Shown here piece by piece: positions 11,101 through 22,500 of a DNA stretch of 64,000 nt. Position 1 is the stretch's first letter, and each line of letters starts with the position of its first letter. The notes beneath the pieces are model-generated. The model saw only the letters and a program-made list of their open reading frames with translations, searched no databases and was not told where the DNA came from. A program made the position numbers and the translations under genes. This DNA comes from Neodiprion pinetum (lineage: Eukaryota; Arthropoda; Insecta; Hymenoptera; Diprionidae): NCBI RefSeq assembly GCF_021155775.2, contig NC_060236.1:18526519-18590518 (forward strand). Reading direction: 5' to 3'.

Positions 11101-13621
11101 TGGTACTGCAACCTGGGATTCAAAGAACTGTAGGAAAAGAAAAATCATCAAATTTTGGAAAGCCGAGTATTTCAAAATCATACTAAAGTTGCAATATAAT
11201 GATTTTTCTTTCCATATTTCGTGACGTTAACGATACTATCTTCAATATAGTGATTTTCGTGAATATTGAATCACTTTTTCGTTCTGATGACTATATATAA
11301 TTAGGTAGACGATTTTGCATTTTGTTCTCGCCTTTTCACTGATCACATGTTTTGAGACGTTAGAGCGTGTATCAATGTATCTGAGAAAATTCCGGTTTGA
11401 CCATCTCTTCGATTTCTAATAAGGCTTCTCCGATATATAAAAATCAATTCCTCACGGGCAATAGCGAGAAAAAAAAAAAGATCTTAAACTGGATTTTCTT
11501 TGGAAGCTAATATCACAATTTATAATAAGGTGGCGAAGAAATTCTTTACGATTAACAAAATCTGAGAGTTTAAGCCAAGTTAAGCAACTTAAAAGAGGTT
11601 GGTTGGTCGAAAATCGAAGGAATCTGCTAGATTTTTACTAATTTTTTTTGTTTTTCTTTATAAATCCAATAATTTGTATTTCTCTATTTTTAAAGAGGTC
11701 TTCTTAGCCGACGAGTATAATAATTCATTAGATGAAGATGTTAGTGACAAACCTCACAGCCAGGTACTACAAGTACCCAAATTTCCTTTTGTACTAGCTA
11801 TGGGTCTCACCGTCACCCTTCTCGAGAGACTCCAAACAATAATAGTGGGTTCGGGGTCGATGTAAGGATCAATAACATGGCCCTCAGATATGAAACTGTA
11901 CCTCACGGTTTATTGGACAGGCTTTATATTTATTCAATCAGTAATTATTCAACGCTTGTGTCAACTTGGGAGACTTTTTAACAGTTATCCGTTCACCACG
12001 GGTCTCGTCGCGAGCAGAACCGGAGTAGGCCCCAGGACGACGTGTACAGGTACCATCTCACCCGAAATCATCGGTCAGTACCTGTACTGTTTTAACCGGG
12101 GGCTGCAAGCCGTTGCCGGCTACCCGACACGGAAACCACCCCAGGGTAGCTCAGCTACCCCGACAAGGCCACCCCACGCGGCTACACCAATTTTGTGTGA
12201 ACTTGTTACTTATTTTCAAGTGTTCGTGATCCGTTGACTGTAATAACCATGTTGGTTTCCCAACGCGTCAACCACCCCGGGTCAAAACCTCACCCATGAG
12301 GCCCCGGGAAGGCCAGCGCGAGAGTCCCCAACCGGCTCTACCCAGTTCTGCTCTCGCATCTAATTACTCGATCACAAGTATAATCGAAACACGATCCCAA
12401 TGCCATTTAATAATCAAATAGATCATTATGAGCCTCGATTCGTCGAGTTGATAGCCCCATGTTCACACAGTTCACCGTATCACTCTCGCACACATAACTA
12501 GCTACTTTCAACGAGACTCACGTGTTATTCCTTCCGAGTTTCGACTAATACTGATCTGGTTTTGGCTTCTTCTCCATATTCTCTTCTCGCTTGCTCTCGC
12601 GGGGATTTTGTGAACTTTGGACCGTATTGTCATGTTGACCACTCGTTGTAGTGTGCGTGAGATTAGCGTATTTCGATTCAATACATTCTGTCCCTTTACA
12701 AATCCCTAGCTGATCTATAGCGGTCGTCCACCCCCTCGCCTTTACATACCTTTCTGTTATTACGTATGGTTTCAAGTAATGCTCATCCAAACTGTAGTGC
12801 CATTGTGTACGCTTCTTAATTTTTCACACATTCTCAGGTTGAGATCGCGTTAAACATCGGATTATAACTTAATAATCACACGTGGCAATAATGATCTGTG
12901 GCAACGGCCAATTACGAAATTATAGGTCATAAAGGACTAATTTTAGTCGTTGATTTCTGTCTATGTATTGGTATGCGTCGCCAACAAGTGAGCACCGCTG
13001 TTTGGTCAGTCAACCACCTCAACGAGCGGTTTTCAAAAACGTATCGCTTTACAAAAATGTTTAATCCTTTAGCTGAGCGCTTGGAACTACGGATCAAAGC
13101 TCTGGGACATGCGGAGCGGTCAGCAAACGCCGGTTTTGATGAGCGAGTTGCCGGTTTATCTTCAATACGCGGTTTCGTACCAAATGTACGGACGCCATCT
13201 TCGGCGAAGCAGCGTTTTCGGCGAGTTACACGAGGACTTCATAAAACAGCTGACCTTCCACTTCAAGGACAGCCTCTTTTTTCCGGGCGATACTATCGTG
13301 CACGTCGGCGAAGTCGACGAGACGATTTATTTCGTTCACAAGGGAACCGTCAACGTCACTGTCCAGGAATCACTCGTCGACGAGGAAGACACCCGGTTGA
13401 CAAAGACCCTTAGAGCCGGCGATTCCTTTGGAATTCTTCAAGGTCTTTACGAAAAAATGCCTCACAACGCGACTTACACCGCTCAAACGACGACGCACAT
13501 CGTTTACCTGAATCGGCCCGACTGGATTTACCTTTTGAAGTATTTTCCCGTCACTGCTGTCAAATTGTACAGAGAAGCCACACGTCTTATCCAATCCTCT
13601 GGACTCGAGGTTTTCGTTTGA
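57..13621 (+). CDS. four-repeat cyclic-nucleotide-gated-like channel (3' part)
   Basis: Nineteen exons were read: 57-294, 868-1039, 1376-1543, 1763-2193, 2309-2507, 2556-2814, 3022-3191, 3366-3766, 3932-4508, 4566-4765, 4915-5062, 5697-5893, 5978-6240, 6596-7104, 7706-7899, 8480-8968, 9873-10011, 10544-10972 and 13073-13621. All junctions have GT/AG and matching phases, and together give 1,909 codons plus stop. The protein is one chain with four successive modules of six membrane segments, pore loop, C-linker and cNMP-binding fold. Pseudotetrameric CNG proteins of this plan (tetraKCNG/CNGK) carry cGMP-gated K+ currents in sea urchin and fish sperm. The membrane location follows from the family. 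Ion selectivity and ligand response cannot be assumed, because filters and phosphate-binding cassettes are degenerate. The 5' end (S1-S4 of module I) lies left of the window. It could instead be an insect-specific relative rather than a strict CNGK orthologue. Confidence 0.85.
2309..4765 (+). CDS. channel module II: complete S1-S6, pore, cNBD
   Basis: S1 is in exon 2556-2814 (YWRAFVMACCLVLTAIIPL), with S2 in the same exon. S3 and a short S4 (CKLNRLVKIYK) are in 3022-3191. Exon 3366-3766 holds S5, a pore loop (SQILIGVGIDLIVP) and S6. The filter reads GVG where K+ channels have GYG. S4 shows only a few basic residues, as in weakly voltage-sensitive CNG channels. Exon 3932-4508 carries the C-linker and binding fold. 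The phosphate cassette has neither the Gly-Glu nor the ligand Arg (YVLEMCCSMNKVHTV), so cyclic nucleotide binding is unlikely. Exon 4566-4765 is a charged linker with an EIEKKWREIEDL helix leading to module III. Confidence 0.83.
4915..8700 (+). CDS. channel module III: S1-S6, CNG-like pore, cNBD
   Basis: Exons 4915-5062 (S1), 5697-5893 (S2-S3), 5978-6240 (S4-S5; YRLNRILMTHRMIADL), 6596-7104 (pore, S6, C-linker), 7706-7899 and the first part of 8480-8968 (binding fold). The pore reads CATLTRIGDVNLKP, close in pattern to the CNG filter TLTTIGETPPP, but with Arg in place of the second Thr and Asp for Glu. The cassette reads GSIFGNFTG then MRQTCSIV. The FG and an Arg are kept, while the Glu that contacts the ribose is Asn. 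The module border with IV, near 8700, is approximate because both share exon 8480-8968. Confidence 0.83.
8701..13621 (+). CDS. channel module IV and C-terminus
   Basis: S1-S2 are at the end of exon 8480-8968. S3 and S4 are in 9873-10011 (PWYRMNRVLRL). Exon 10544-10972 carries S5, pore and S6. The expected filter position reads SATFAVISSRI, with no glycine pair at all, so this repeat cannot form a standard filter strand. The last exon starts at 13073, just after TTTAG. The acceptor was chosen because the preceding in-frame codon is TAG and the phase fits. It encodes the C-linker (KLWDMRSGQQTPVLMSELP) and a final cNMP fold with GDSFGILQGLY, lacking Glu and Arg. The stop is at 13619-13621. The final intron (10973-13072) is unusually long and holds a GC-rich insertion. 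Confidence 0.82.
11820..12800 (-). mobile_element. GC-rich insertion, possible LTR-retroelement remnant, in the last channel intron
   Basis: Within AT-rich intron DNA, 11990-12360 is clearly GC-rich. Read on the minus strand it ends with two AATAAA hexamers shortly before GGGCCATGTTATTGATCCTTACA (about 11864-11887). This resembles the polyadenylation end of an LTR. A minus-strand open frame of 81 codons (12545-12790) precedes it and has no recognised domain. I found no second LTR, no clear target-site duplication and no pol domain. It might instead be another class of insertion. Confidence 0.35.
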
Positions 13622-13727
13622 AGCACTTCGTAGTTGTCATCACGAATTCTTACTCTGATAAGAAAAGTTCTCACTCGAGGTTATACCTCAAGGATTTCTG
13701 ACGTACTGTAATAAGTTTTTGTACGTC

Positions 13728-13733
13728 AATAAA
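13728..13733 (+). terminator. AATAAA polyadenylation signal of the channel gene
   Basis: A canonical AATAAA lies 107 nt after the stop codon, within TACGTCAATAAATATCAG. It is the first such hexamer downstream. Confidence 0.6.
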
Positions 13734-15915
13734 TATCAGACTCGTGTTTAATACGCGCCAATTTAGTGTTTAAGCGGTCAAAACCACCCGAAAGCTCACC
13801 TACAGAAAGTAAGGGATGCAACCCCTGAGGATGAAAACACTGCCGATATTATCGTCTGTTTGTAGTGAATAATAACCGATTGATTTTATTAAAAGAATTT
13901 AGGTCCTTATCGAAAAATCTTGGACCATCGTTTTTTACGAGTACACTGTAGATAATATCGTTTGATTTGCGAAATCTGCGCTGTCTTTGCCCTATCTAAG
14001 AAAAATTTTGAGCATAATATATAAATCTGAGATAAGTGTGCGTTTAGTTTGTAGAATGCAAAAGAAAATCATTTCAGTCGAAAAAACCAATGAGAAATCC
14101 TATTACAAGATTTGAAATGGCGCAAAAAGTTCAGCAGAAGAAAAAGAAATTCCTTTACGAATCGTGTGTTTCGTTATACGCTGCAATTTTAGACAGTTCG
14201 TTTGGTAAAGAATAGATAGTTTCTTTAAATTTCATTTGTTATTTGTTTTCAACATTATTTATCTTCTTCTTCACATCTTGTTCCTATAACCACACCTATA
14301 ACCGGACAATGTACATTTTCAAGTGAAATTCGTTATTTTGCAACATTAAGCATTGTCTAAAATTCGACCCATCAATGAACCGTCATGAACTCGAGGCTTC
14401 ACTTGTATTTTGCAAATATTCAATTTAAATATTGAATAGTTGTCAATCGTTATTTCATTCAATTCACGTCTGTAATCGTAAGAATTAGCAAAACCCATCT
14501 CTGGATCATCTATCGTCTTACGTGACACGCTAAACGAGGACAGATGGCAGATGCGGATTGTGTTTCCTCAGAATTTTGGAAAAATTGCCAGTGTTGTGAC
14601 ATTTTACGCTAGATTAATCAGGCGCGCTTTTTTCGCGTCATCGGTTTCGCAAACGCTTTCCAGAAAAGTGAAGAACTCTCTATGCGCTAAGTCTTCGGCT
14701 ACTCGGTCAATTTTTCTTTGGAATGATTTGATAAGTACTTTTCGTACGTCGCATTGGTCCTTTTTACTTCCATTTCAGAGCATGAGATCGATCTTTCCAC
14801 AACTATGTACACTGAGAAAAAGAGAGTGTTCGATCGAATGGAATATTTACTTCGTTAATCATCAGCAGGAAATTAATGTCGATTGAAAAAGAAAAATATC
14901 TTTGGTTCCCAGTAAAAATAATCAAGCTAAAGACTATTTATTTTAGCGAATATTACGTTGGGTTTGACACGTTTTTCATCAGCGTACGCATCTCTGTCTG
15001 TTTCAGCTGATCAATTTTTTGCCATTGGCTATTGAAATAATTTTTATTCACTGCACTGAAAAGATTAAAATTTTGAATCCAAGAATATACTTTTTTCAAT
15101 ATTTGTTACCGGATGAATTATTGATCGAGGAATAATTAAACTCTTTTTGTTTATTTCAGACACATAAGCATATCCATTTTGGGCAAATCAAAACTTAAAG
15201 GGTGTTCATGTCGCATGCAACCCAGTTCCATACTTCCTGATACCGGATACATGTTATTCATAGTTCTTTCGATTGCACTAAAAACGTGGAGAATGAAAAA
15301 ATTATCTCCTAACTCTTCAAGGCAGATTGTTTTTTTTTCAGAAACCACGGAATCAGACTGATTCTGACGAGCCGAATGGTTCTATAAGACAGATGACAAT
15401 GTTTATGCCCTCAGAACTGCACGAATTGGTTAATTTTGTGAACTTGTTATCGATTCTCATATATATTACACATTTAATGTACAGTCCCTAACTATTCTCA
15501 TTTTTCAACTTGACCAAAAATATATTTCTGGGTACAAAATGAAAAATAATCTTGTAACTGTAACCAGAAAATCAAGGGTGAGTACTGTTCTCTCTGATTA
15601 TGGTCATCTGTACCATGTCTTCTTGTAACTATTGCGGTGATTAGATGTTGATGCAACGAAAAATTGATGTTGTGGCCTTAGTTGATTAAAAAACTGTTGC
15701 AGTAGGCAGAAAATATAGTATTGATAACTACAATCACACTGAATGAGTACTCGTACCAAATTTTAATGTAACCCCAACAATATATAAACCGTTATTGAAA
15801 CGTTACTCTAATCTCAATAGAATTTTCTAGTAATTATATAGAAGTGATATTTTTTACAGTTCAGTGGTATATTTTTGACACAAACGGCTGTTTCTTGAGA
15901 TGAAACATAAACTCA
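13734..15915. other. convergent intergenic gap
   Basis: About 2.2 kb separates the channel's poly(A) signal from the stop codon of the protease gene on the other strand. Only short open frames are present, without domain-like composition or convincing splice sites. Two stretches (about 13833-13935 and 15480-15580) resemble stretches of the channel's introns near 8190-8310 and 9110-9230, so part of this gap is old dispersed repeat. A clear polyadenylation signal for the protease gene was not resolved: TTTATT at 15150-15155 is a distant candidate. Confidence 0.5.
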
Positions 15916-16586
15916 TTAATTAGGTGGGAGTGCTTCGGTTTCACGACCGAAGTCTATACCGTCGAGGTGAGGAAAATTATATGTTTTTTCCTCAGGGCGG
16001 ACTTTGGTTCCCGTTTTGCACTGCCAGGCTTCTCCAAGGGCTTCGTTATTGGCGGCAGTTATCGCAATCCGTAGTCGGCTTGGCAAGTTTTCGTCTTCGT
16101 AGAGCGATCTGAAGGATGTTGTGAGAGGCTTCTTTGTGCAATGCATCTGTAAATATTGGAACAACAATTACGAGCGGTCAAGTGGTAGGCTTAACAATGA
16201 AAAGCGTAGTGCGTATCAGTCGAAAATGATCTATGATCTTTGCTCTTTACCAACTGCTCGGTTCCTCTGTCAGCACGTACTGTGATTTCTCTATGAGAAT
16301 ACAGTATTCAGCATCCGTTGGAGCTTAACCATTTCCCGTTAGACTAATTTAGACGTTGAACATACAACGAACAGCGACCACATGCATAAAAAAAAAGTAT
16401 TACAAGTGTCAATTAGGTAGGCACCTGAGCATAGGCCAAGAAGAATTGTTGTATCTCGTTGGATTCCGAGTTCGAAAGCCAGGGCAATGGTATTTTAGCT
16501 TCCGCGGGTAAGTTTAACATCGTATCGTAGGCGAGTCGCAGGCCGGCGTCGTCTGAGAATCTCTCATTGAGACTGAGGTCGGATAT
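15916..16586 (-). CDS. M13 C-terminal exons (Glu zinc ligand and C-terminus)
   Basis: Exon 16586-16425 reads SLNERFSDDAGLRLAYD then QQFFLAYAQ, equivalent to the ENIADNGGL..AY and QLFF..FAQ motifs, so the third zinc ligand Glu and its partner Asp are kept. The last exon, 16146-15916, reads MHCTKK, DENLPSRLRI and ALGEAWQCKTGTKVRPEEK. The His of the D.H.P...R motif is Asn, but the Arg stays. The family's terminal C.+W is replaced by a longer tail ending ETEALPPN before TAA. Confidence 0.83.
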
Positions 16587-19500
16587 CTGCAAATTCAGTC
16601 AATTCCAGACAGTTTATTCTGGTTTTATTTATGAGATTAAAAATTGGGGTTACAATGACAAAATACATGATGTTTTGAATTATGACATTTTCCTTATTAC
16701 ATGCGTAATGACACTCGTTTGACCAAATCAACAGTCCAGCGAAATTGAATTGAATTCTACAAGGCACTCGCTTAGGGCATCCGAGCAAAATTATAATTAT
16801 TGAGCGTATTGAAAAAATCAATTCTATCCATTTACTCGTGCCGGCGAGTTATAGAACATTCAAAGTATGCGTCCGGTGTGAATTCGATAAAGACTTTAAC
16901 GAACGACTTGTTACATAAAACTGATTTGGTACAATTTTTTGAAATCATCCACAACTTTAGCAATTAGACAGTCGGGATTTATCATAATTTATTGACGATT
17001 TACCCGAGTCATTCAAACTTTGCTCAGAGAATACATTTTCAGAAATGCAAAAAAAATTATTTTACTACGACCCCATATTTGATTTGTCTAACCAATGAAT
17101 AAAACGGACAATGCTGAACGTCTGTGGCTTACGCTGTAATGAATATTTTGAGAAGTCGATGGCAGGAAGATGGAGTCCATTTTTCCCCTCAAATTTTGGT
17201 AATGGTTTTTGTAGTCGCTTCTGTAATTTATATCATCATCCGTGTTAGAGCAGAAAACAGGCGCCACCCTCCTACCTTTCCAACCGTTCAGGTAATTTAT
17301 GCCTGAAAAGAGATTAATAACTGTCACAACAAAATAATGAGAAAAGATTCATAGTATCATCGAAAAAAACAAAAACATTGAATTTTTTTGTAAGTTCAAC
17401 TTTGACGTCGAATAACTTTTGAAGGAGTGTGACTATCGAAAACTTTGTAAGGACTTTTTTTGTAGAGCGTCAAATTTCCTACAAAAATATGCTTTGGTCC
17501 GCTAATTCAATGAGCCGTTGCAAAAATACGAAATTGCAAAATTTAAAAAAATTTATTCCTGTGTTATTTAAACGGGAAATAGAAATTCCCGATGCGCGAC
17601 CTCTTGATGATAATATTAAGGGCTCTGCTTTTTACAGGCGTCTTTTCACACCTTCTCGGAAGTTTTTATGTGAGGATTTTGAAAAAAAAAATTAGCCGTT
17701 TTTTTTTAATCAGCCTAATGTACACATAGGTATATCACGTAGTTGTTTTGACTCTAGCATTTTTTTAGTGTACTCACGACGCGTCACGTACCTGTGAAGT
17801 CAAAATGATGAGCAATTTCATTGGCGATAAGCGTTCCAAGAGTAGCTAGCCCCAAATGCTGCGTTGAGGTGGTGTAGGAACGGTCCAAAAAGCGCCAATC
17901 TACAGCTCCGAACGGTATAATTATTTTCTCGAGCTCGTATATAGATGAAGTCGACGCGTCGTACGGTTGGGCGAAGTACGTCCATCTGTGAATCGAAAAT
18001 CGACTTTCAGACCAATGCGGACCGATCGGGACAATTTATATTCCCTGCGAAACTGATCATCGATTTCGTATCGCGGGGACCGTAAAAATGATCGTCAACC
18101 AAGCAAACGCATACATTTCTTCGCTTGGCCGTTTATCCAGCATCTCGTACATGAACGTTCTGTACATCTTCCGCAGCGCCATTGTGTCGTTGAAAAAATC
18201 GCCTGTGAGTTCGATCTGTGAAGAAAATATAACGTCTGTGGTTTAAACAATCCGTTCTAGCCCGCAATCCGAAGGAAGGTGTCTGCGGTTTGATGTTGCG
18301 TACCTCATTGTCGTTTGAGTTATGATAATCGGTTCGGTGGGCGGGTGTCGCGATTGAGAGACTTGCGATTTTCTTCAAAATTGCCTCTTTGCTCTTCTTC
18401 TCAATCCATTTCTGTTTCAACACATTCGACTCCAATGTTTTCCTTAATTTTTCAAACATTTCGGTCACCTGAAGCCACAACAACAATCTTGGTTCACAAT
18501 CAGATCGATGCATCGTGAATTATATGTTTTGAACGTCGCAGAATTCGAAGGCTTTATTCGCTTACCGTTCTGTCCATGACCTTGAGTTCCTCGCTTTTGA
18601 ATGATGACATGTATAAACTGGATGCATGCGTCTTCATCAGGTTAGTTGTTAGTCGCTTGCAGTAATTTTCGACATCGTGGCGCGGAGCAACAAACTGCGA
18701 GAAAAAAAACAAAATCCGGAAATTGTACGAAATAAGTTGGTTTCAAGTCGAAACTAATATTACATCGCGTTTCTAATTACTTAAGGTCGTAGGCTTAAAA
18801 TTAGACGGGCTTTTAGTGTTCGTGAAGAGGAAAGGTGGTATAAATTTTTGAATTTCCCGTTTCCTTGTTCTCAGATAAGAAAGGAAGTAATCGGAATTAC
18901 CCCGAAAACAAAAAGGTGAGTTTTCAATAGATCTCGACGTTACGAGATGTAGAAAATGACATGCAACCATTTTCGGATGGGCGTATATATGTGTGGATGT
19001 ATGTTTTATGTATGCATCTGTGTGATCAGTTATTTCGTCCGACGGTATCTCGAGAGCGAGTTACCGGATTTCAATTAGTTTGGTCCAGTCGACGCGGCTT
19101 CTTCAAACTTCGAGCTGATTAAATTTTGGCTTTGATCGTTTCAGTCGTCAAATGATTTAAATGAGAAAATTCCAAAATATAAAATAAAAATGATATCTTG
19201 AGAATGAATTAAGGGGGGGGGGGGGGGGGGGGGGGTAAAGGTTTGCACTTTCGAAAAATCGAATTTTTTTTTGTCTTATCTTATTGTTAAACATTTTACG
19301 AATATATTCCCAAAATTTTAAATCGCTCTGAGTAAAACTCTTGAAGTTATTGTCTAGTTAGTCTCCTGCCCTTTAACACTATAGTTCTGACAGCAGGTAT
19401 ACAGCTTATTCACTTCTATCGTTCTGATCCATTATCCTGTTTCGAGAATATTTCATTCAGTAAAGACAGGTAAGTAAAGCCATAAAGACATATTTTATAT

Positions 19501-22500
19501 TTGTATGTACATACTATACACTGTACAATATTTTAAAACGAGAGACGAGCGTCAGTTTGTCGTTGTACGTTCGATCGTGCGCTTTTGATTTTTTCTCAAA
19601 ACTGCTTTTTCAAAGTCCGTGTTCACTGCCATTTAAAACTACTTGACCGATTCATTTCAAACTTGGTACACATTTTCTACATATAAAATACCTCCCCCCA
19701 ACGTTTACTTAAATTTTTTGTTTTACATTAAGGGGGTTTCCCACTCACAAAATGGCGGAATTTTCCGTGGAAAATAGAAGTTTACACTTTAGATGGTGAC
19801 AAAAAATTTTTAAATGAAAAAAAACAAAAAATTATAGAACTTTGGGGGGAGGATTTGATGGTACTTTGACTAAATTTTAATGGTTTTCGTTTTCAGATAA
19901 TTTCCGAACGAGATATAGTGAACAACGCAAGTTGTTTTTTTTCTAAGACGTTCTGGGGCAAGCTCTGTCACTGGCTTGTTTTTCAATATTTCCGCATGAA
20001 AAAATTACAGAATATTTTTCAAAGTATACTTAATAATGTACAAAAAGTTTGAGTAAATTTGCTCAATCCATACTTTTAAAAAAAAATCACAAAAAAGTGT
20101 TTTTTTTTATGCTGAAACCCTTACCCCCCCCCCCCCCCCCCCCTAATGGATTCGATTGAAAATTGGTACCGTAAGGTTTGTTGGGTGGCTGATCATGAAT
20201 CTGAGGTCAGATTTACGAAATCCAAAATGGTGTATCCAATATGGTGGAAAAAAATCTAAAAATATTCGGATTTTGGTAGAAATTAGTAGGTGGAGGTCTT
20301 TTGGGTCATTGACAACGAATCCGAGCTCAGACTTTCAAAATTGGTGTCGGTGGATCCATTATAGTGGTTGAAAATAAAAAATCGTTATATTTTCATGTAA
20401 TATGGTACCTGAGGTCTTTTTAATCGTTAATCACGAATCTGAATTTGTAGTTAGAAATTCGAACTGGATATTATTATTTTTTTTTTTCTGAAAATCGGCG
20501 AAATTCGAAAAGTGTGATCAAAAATGTCGATATTGAAAGATTGACAAGTTATTGACAAAAGGTAGTCCGTATTATGTAAAGAAATAGATCGAACAGTGTT
20601 GAGAAGTTTTCATAATGGTTTCACCAAAAATGTTTAATAAACTTATATACTTATATAAATATATTCTTTGTAAAAAAAGCGATAAAGGTAACAACAAATT
20701 ATTGTCTGGTGGATCTACTGCACAGCACACTCTATTGGCCTATAGACAACCTTTTGCTTTCGAGTTTTCGGATCATTGATGCTAACTTGTTCATGGATTT
20801 GTTCATAATTTTTGTCGGAATCAGTGAAAAAACACGAGGTGACCCTTCGTCCGAAAAATCACATTTTGGCGCTTATGACTTCAAGCTATCAAACACGAGA
20901 TAATAGTTTTGAATCATCACGATACAGACTCTTCACCCCAAGCATTTCGATCTCCAACGGCCCCTCATCAAATGACGAAACTTACCTCGTGATAGACATC
21001 GTGAGCGTAAATTGCGAGGAGAGCATCATTTATCCACGTTTCGTCACCAATCTGATGGCTTCGAAAGGTGACATTCTTTACAGCTCGAATAAGGTCTTTA
21101 AGAAGATAACCATGCCAGAGTTTTCTCTCCACATTTGCTCGAGGTGGTAGTAGTTTCGTGAAATCAAGCTACAAGAGTAACGATGTTTGATGAAATTCTT
21201 CGATATATCATCGGATTCTTATTTTTTTCCTCTGCTGCAATGTGTAGAATTCTCTGTAATTTACTTACGAATGGCGATTGTTTACGTGCCAATCTGACAT
21301 AGAGGTCATCGTCACCCTTCAAGATATAATTCTTGGTTGCGTAGGCCTTACGGATTTCATCTTCATCCATCTCCTGCAATGCAGAATCACCGTTATAGAT
21401 GACATATTATAGACGATCATTGCACACGTATGGAATCAAAAAATGAGATACATGCCGGCACAAGGAAAGGTTCAATCAGCTTCTCAACGTCAACCCCGAT
21501 TTGCTCCGATCGATCATAATCCGTTCCGAAAATTTTTTTCACGCTATCTTTGATGGACGTTGTAAAGGTGCCCAAGTAGTTCTGTCAACAAAGTTTACTT
21601 CAAGGGTTAAATTTACTGTTACAGGTAATATAATTACCAGTCATTCCAGTATCGCATGTACGTATAAGATAAGTAATCGTGCTATTGTATTGTATTATGT
21701 AAAAACCAGGTATCGAAGGCATACTTAATCTCACCTTGCACTCTTTGTAAGTTCCGTAGACTTCTGTCAAATTCACTTCCGGTCCGTTTCTCACCGATTC
21801 CTGCTGTTTATAGCATTCCTCTGCTCTTTTATTCGTGTAGGGGTCAGTTTTGCTCATCAGTGGCCCAATTTTCCAGGTAAACTGAATTGTTTCTGGCTCT
21901 GTGTCACAATTCCCTTCGTTTACAGCGAGGTCTGGAGTAATGTCGAATAAGAGGGCGCTGCGAATCAGACCTCATGCTTACTCGATAGGTTTTAGATTTT
22001 TTTCTAACAACGAAACTTGCATTCCATCCGCGATTGCGTTGACTTGTAGTCAGAAGTGACTCGAGAATTCAAATGTTATAACTTTAATGCGTTTCGGATG
22101 TAACTGTACGACCATTAGGGTGGTTAAAAAAAAACCTTTTCTGCTCTTACCCCCTCAAATGTTAGTGCTTGATAGAAAAAAGTCCTCCCAACAGATGAGC
22201 TCTCCAGCTTAAGTCGGGTGGGGGTCAAAATTCTCGTTCTCAAAAGAAAAAAAAAAAAAATGTTAGTATACATTTATTTATACATTTTTGCGTTCTCAAT
22301 TTTTATCCTTCTACAAGTCGTCTTTTCGTATTTTTGGTCTTTCTACGTTTTTAACTGTCGGCAGTTTAATTTTCGGGATTTCGTCCCGTCGACTTTTTGG
22401 TCTTTCGCATTTTTGCACCCCACCCCTCAAATTTAACAGGTCATTCATTTAACATGGGAAGTAAACACTGAAAGAGCGACAAACACTAACATCTGAAGTG

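Noticed and set aside
11890..12237. 115-codon plus-strand frame in the last channel intron
   Set aside because: Pro/Gly/Thr-rich composition follows from the GC-rich insertion; no domain, and no splice sites in phase with the channel exons.
12898..13413. 171-codon frame overlapping the last channel exon
   Set aside because: It is the wrong frame of the cNBD exon; the 13073 start gives recognisable C-linker and cNMP-fold sequence.
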